Assembly (NCBI GenBank): GCA_028829895.1 | Contig: CM054181.1 | Coordinates: forward strand, 103,568,860 to 103,632,859 | DNA length: 64,000 bases | Reading direction: 5' to 3' | Source of the DNA: Sinotaia quadrata | Taxonomy: Eukaryota > Mollusca > Gastropoda > Architaenioglossa > Viviparidae | Shown: positions 59,165 through 64,000 of the stretch, one piece after another | How the letters are laid out: each line of letters opens with the position of its first letter | Numbering within the stretch: position 1 is the stretch's first letter | Notes under the pieces: generated by a model | The model's database searches: none | Told to the model about the DNA's origin: nothing | Seen by the model: only the letters and a program-made list of their open reading frames with translations | Program-made: the position numbers and the translations under genes

Positions 59165-59768
59165 GGAACCAACCAGGAAGTTTGGCAACAAAGCAACGCC
59201 TCCAGCTGAATTTGTGGGCAGGATTTTGAGATTGGTGACACTAAAATTACACGCAAGGCAAAATTACAGAGTTCGTGTAAGTTAAAGTAAAATTGCAGGC
59301 TACTGTAAACGGTCCTGTTCATAATATAATAGGAACATTTTACTATAATGTTTAATTCTTTTAACTGAAACTAAATTGATTAATTTTAAACTTTAATCAA
59401 ACAGTTACGATGATAAAATTAAGTGTATCTTATATATGTTGTCATTAAAGTGCTGTTCATAAACAGCAGCAAACACATAGGTTTTAATCAAAGTGTTAAG
59501 ATGATAAATAGTCGCATAGTTCACACAGGTTTTAATCAAAGTGCAAAGATGATAAACAGTTTCAAACAGTCACATTCCATGTATAGTTAATCAAAACAGT
59601 CACATTGGATAGGTTTTCATTAAATACTAAGATCTTGGTCATGACCATAAGAATGACTGAGATAGATAGACAGACATACACAATCAGACAGACTGATAGA
59701 TAGATGATAGTTGCCCTTTTACTCTCTCTGTGTGTATGTGTGTGGTGGTGGTGGTGGTGGTGGTGGTG

Positions 59769-59801
<33 letters not shown>

Positions 59802-60513
59802 ACATGAACAAGAACGGCATTGAAAAGTTTATTGACTATGACTCTTTACATAATTAATTTTGTGCATTAAATCTTACTTAGTACTAAACACCAAACCTGT
59901 TTAATATATTCTATAAATATTGCCATTTAATTCCGATTCTGTAAATTATAATTATTCTTGTAGTATATGCAAGTTTTAAATTAGATTTGATTAGAATCTG
60001 TGTTTGGCTGGGGAGAATAAAGCTATACAGCCATTGCCGAGGTGTTCGCGCAACTTTATGAATATCATGAATCCTTCAATATACGCACTCAGTTCTTTAA
60101 AGGAAACCACGAGACAATAACAAGGGAATGTTTTCATTAAAACCGTCTAAAAATAATTCAAAGAATTTCCTCGTGACTCGTATCCTCGAACCAAATGACA
60201 CCGGCCACAAACTTGAGAAAGGAAAATAATCGCAACACTTCAGGAAACGATGGAAAATAATTTCCTGTGCGTGCAAGTCTGACAAGACTTTCTTCACATG
60301 ACCAGTGATTTGAGATTTATGTCTACTTGATTTACTTTAATGCTGCCATGACTGACCCAGTTACATAACAATAGTGTTCGTTCTTCGAGTCATGTTATCT
60401 TGAGACTTATTCTATTCATTACATATCTTGAAGTATAAATTATACAAAGCCTAGAAGGTTGATATTACTTCTTTACGAAATATGCAAACATGTATCAGTC
60501 TCTCTCACTCCCC

Positions 60514-60584
<71 letters not shown>

Positions 60585-63500
60585 GTCTTTCTACTATTTA
60601 GCTATCTATATGTTAATCGATCTATTTACTTTTCTGTCTCTATCTGCCTAACCACCTATAACATACTTACATACATACTTGACACATAAACATACATACA
60701 TAATAGATAGATAGACAGACAGACAGAGAGCAAAATGTATTGTTGTCCTTTGAGTTTTGATTTTTCATGTTGCAAAGTTTTCTTATTTAAACGCTTAACA
60801 ATTAATTGTGCTGTTTTACATTGTTGACATTGCTTATAATTAAAATGCCTCCTAGACTTTAAAAAAAAACTATCACTGCCTTCTCCTCAATAAATATTCT
60901 CTCTGGTGCATTTGACCTTGCTGTGCAGTCGGTCAACAGGAAACACTTTTAGATTTTCACTTCAGTGTTTGTTTTCCAATGTTTGCTTTCTTCAAGGATC
61001 TTCTCGAGAACACAATAAAGAAATAACCTTTAGCTCATGGATAAACACTCGTTCACGCGTAGTCTAAGTTTAATATTGTACACATGCATTGTACACACAA
61101 ACAGTATATATAAACATACACGTTTCTCACACTTATACATGTAATTGTTAATATGTGTGAGCGTGCATAAACAAAAACAAGCTGTAAATTAATTCTACAA
61201 TCGAAGGCTAATTTTAGCAAGTCATCAAAGTATAAATCCGTGAATTGTTCTGCAGCGGGAATATTAACATTTGTATTTTCTAATACCACTTGATAGTAAC
61301 AATTTTGACAGATTCCTCTTGAATACATTATTTTATACACATTATTTCCCACAACATTCAAAGAGTCGATATTGCGCATTTCAAGTTATTATATCTTATA
61401 TATATATATTTTAATCGAAGTATAATCCATTTGTACTTAGTAACTTGATAACTAACGGACAGCCCCGACTATGAATACATTCCTGATATGCCTGTTCAAT
61501 GGCGTGTTTACAACATTAGAATTGGATCATGTAAAATTAGTGGCATAACATTTTGACATTAGTGTTGCAAAAGTATGTAACTTTAAATAACATAATAAGA
61601 AAAACAAATAAAATTTTGAAATTACATTTCTAATCAGGACAGCTATTAATCAGATTACAAAATCCCGCAAGTAAAGAACAGTGCTGTTTTATTGAGAGTA
61701 CCTATAAATCGAAGAACTTAGAATTAAGAAACGGTAAGCACAACATTCACGAAGACTCTAATATGAGCACATACAAACACACTTGTACTTATTTACATAC
61801 ACGTGCACACGCTTACACACTTACGTCTATGCATAGTAGTGGAGCATTTATTCGCTCTCCAAAGAAAGGGTGAAATAGTATTGCAAACTTCAGAGTGATC
61901 GATTTCAAGTAATCGTGTGAATTATAGAACTTTGAAGGGCGTATTCATGTTGACCATGAACTTAAGACTGATTTACGGCAAAGTGGGTTCTTTCATAAGA
62001 TCCCCTGTTTGTTCCACTTCACAAAAGTTCTTATCAGTGAAAGGTTTAATATGTTATATTTCTGACCGACTGATCGAAAACAAAATAACTGAACAACTAT
62101 TCTCTCTTTCTTTTTCTCTCTTTTAACTAAAAACAAAAAAGAAGAAAAGACATCCTCAGACATTTAAACATTTGTGACAGAAATAATAATCATTATTAAA
62201 GGGGATATATCTGACTGGTTCAAGTAGGGATTGAAATCCTGGGTGGGCGGAATCCCTGATCCGGGATCTTTTCGAAAAATTGCAATCCCGAAATAATTTC
62301 GAGTTTTTATGTTCCCTCTGGATTTCGTCTACCGATTTAAATATCTGTTTCAGGAATCCCAATAAACACAGTATGTATAGTTAACATTTATTCTTGGTCA
62401 TATTGGTTTAAGCAAAGATTCTGGTTGAAATTTCAAATTTATTCTTTTGCTTGGTACTTTTGTTTAATAATAGGCCATTACTTTCAGCCATCCGTAGACA
62501 TTTCTCTTCCATCTTTACGTCTTGGGAAAAGGAATGTGATGTTTACTTTTATTTCCGTTAAATTCCATTGGGATGTGAACATTATTAAGAAATGGCATTT
62601 TTATCCGCCGGCATACTGTGCTCCAAATATAATTAGAATATTGCAACATTAGATGCACTTCACGTTTTATTTCAAAGTTGTTTCAATAATGCAACATTAG
62701 ATGCACTTCACGTTTTATTTCAAAGTTGTTTCAATATTTGGAAGTGATAGGGGAAGAGGACTGTAATTCTTATTACTGTAGTGTTTACAATCTTAACGGC
62801 TGATTTACGACATAAGATATTGTAATAAGTGTGTCGACTTTCTAAGTCACAAAACTAGCCACCATAATTTTCCCAAAGTGGTATTGGCATGAGTGTGCTT
62901 GACATTTGTGTTTGAAAACTAACGTATTCAAATGTAAATATGGTATGATATTATGTTATTATACAGTAGATGTGATTTTATATATTTTATTACTTAGTAG
63001 AATTGTTGTGCTATTACATATGCATTTTTATCTAGCAGATATGCCATATGTACTGTTATTATTTAGTAGAGATGTTAAGATATTGTCTCATGTATTATTT
63101 TATTATTTAGTAGATATGCAATTATATTATTTGCTATGTGTGCTACAGTATGTGCTGATTGCATAAATGGTATAAAATAATGAAGTTTCAAATGAAAATT
63201 GTAGCCCTTAAATTGTATGTTAAATTGTCTTTTAAATAATGATTAAACTTTTATCTGAAACAAGCTTTGACAATGATGGTTTTCTTTAAAACAGAAGTAT
63301 TTTGATTGTCACAATTACCAAATGGCTTGGCAGTTTTGTGATTTGTCAGAACTACGTAGGGCTGTTAACTGTTCTTCACAAATCCACATTCACACACCAT
63401 GGATATTTGGCTGGCTCTTTTATTTATGCATGCAAGGAATATGTATACTGATGTGCTTGTATGTGAGATTGCATATGGAATGGAGCATGCAGACAAATAC

Positions 63501-64000
63501 AGGACAAAACTGAAACAACACCATACTCTCTCTTTCAACATTTCGCTGCCAAGTAGGAGTTTGGTCATCAAATTTAGCTTGATCATGGTTGCAGAGTAGC
63601 ATATACATTCCTAATGAAACTAGCATTCTGGTGAGCTGTAGACAAAGCAAACCGCTTAACTTAGACTTATAAATCTGAGTAGTAATCGATGATCAGTATT
63701 ATATGTTGCTTCCCTTTTGTGTAAAAGTAGGTACTCCAAACATATTTTCAAAAATCATTAATAATAATTTAAAAGTAAATAGACAGATAGAACTTTCCCT
63801 GCTGATTTCAATGGTACTAAAATCAATTTTGTAACTCATATAGAACCAAAGTTATGGCTTATTTCAATATTTAATTTTTCAACAAATGTATGCTCAAAAA
63901 TGAAATTGTCCGAATAGCTCACTTTGAAGGTCCACAAAATGAAGAAATATCAAACAATATAGTTCAGAATCTTAACAGAAGTTGTATCAAACATAAAAAT
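59165..64000. other. Upstream flank, no recognised gene
   Basis: Contains GGT/GT (59742-59800), CT (60519-60582) and other simple repeats, plus a two-copy 53-bp duplication with GCAACATTAGATGCACTTCA (62643-62735) and a loose TTATTTAGTAGA repeat (62960-63130). Open frames here are short and featureless. Confidence 0.6.
59455..59600. repeat. About 60-bp degenerate repeat upstream of the promoter
   Basis: CACATAGGTTTTAATCAAAG-like units three times. Confidence 0.65.

Noticed and set aside
59165..64000. Several 60-110 codon frames in the upstream flank
   Set aside because: No domain, signal, splice context or composition bias beyond AT-rich chance frames.

Overview
The window is AT-rich, intron-bearing animal DNA packed with microsatellites, minisatellites and old transposons. 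GT-AG introns, an EMI/EGF receptor and the repeat style fit an invertebrate. A mollusc or other lophotrochozoan is my best guess, but nothing here proves it. No rRNA, tRNA, CRISPR array or bacterial-type gene was seen.

One gene dominates. It lies on the minus strand from a start codon at 59082 to a stop at 12882. I assembled it by hand as 26 coding exons (3,774 nt, 1,257 residues). Every junction keeps the reading frame, and every intron is GT-AG. The product is a single-pass receptor: signal peptide, Cys-rich EMI-like module, two EGF-like repeats, about 600 residues of beta-rich ectodomain, one fibronectin type III domain, a transmembrane helix (about 868-893), a juxtamembrane segment, a tyrosine-kinase-like domain (about 974-1235) and a short Tyr-containing tail. 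The kinase domain has lost its catalytic residues: the HRD Asp is Arg, the DFG Asp is Gly, two of three P-loop glycines are gone, the predicted alpha-C Glu is Asn, APE is AIE, and the activation loop is short with no Tyr. It keeps the beta-3 Lys, the AARN Asn, SDVWSFG and the CW...RP motif. It therefore reads as an intact receptor pseudokinase, not a dead gene, and this is the main discovery candidate. A TATA box sits 75 bp upstream of the ATG, and a plausible poly(A) signal lies about 410 nt past the stop.

Layout: 1-12881 is the downstream flank, with tandem arrays and one LTR-like repeat but no recognised gene. 12882-22382 holds the kinase, juxtamembrane and transmembrane exons. 24557-34212 holds the FN3 and middle ectodomain exons. 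38458-53111 holds the N-terminal ectodomain exons. 53112-59008 is intron 1, and 59083-64000 is the upstream flank. The introns contain two hAT-type DNA transposons with perfect 8-bp target duplications (35443-36242 and 51545-52275), a LINE 3' end with a (TAA)n tail (about 25995-26365), and copies of a 1.5-1.6 kb TG...CA repeat family (39563-41130, 41806-43436, 52690-53010, 54038-55563). Two intronic minisatellites appear to have grown from splice junctions: the exon 17 donor and the exon 21 acceptor.
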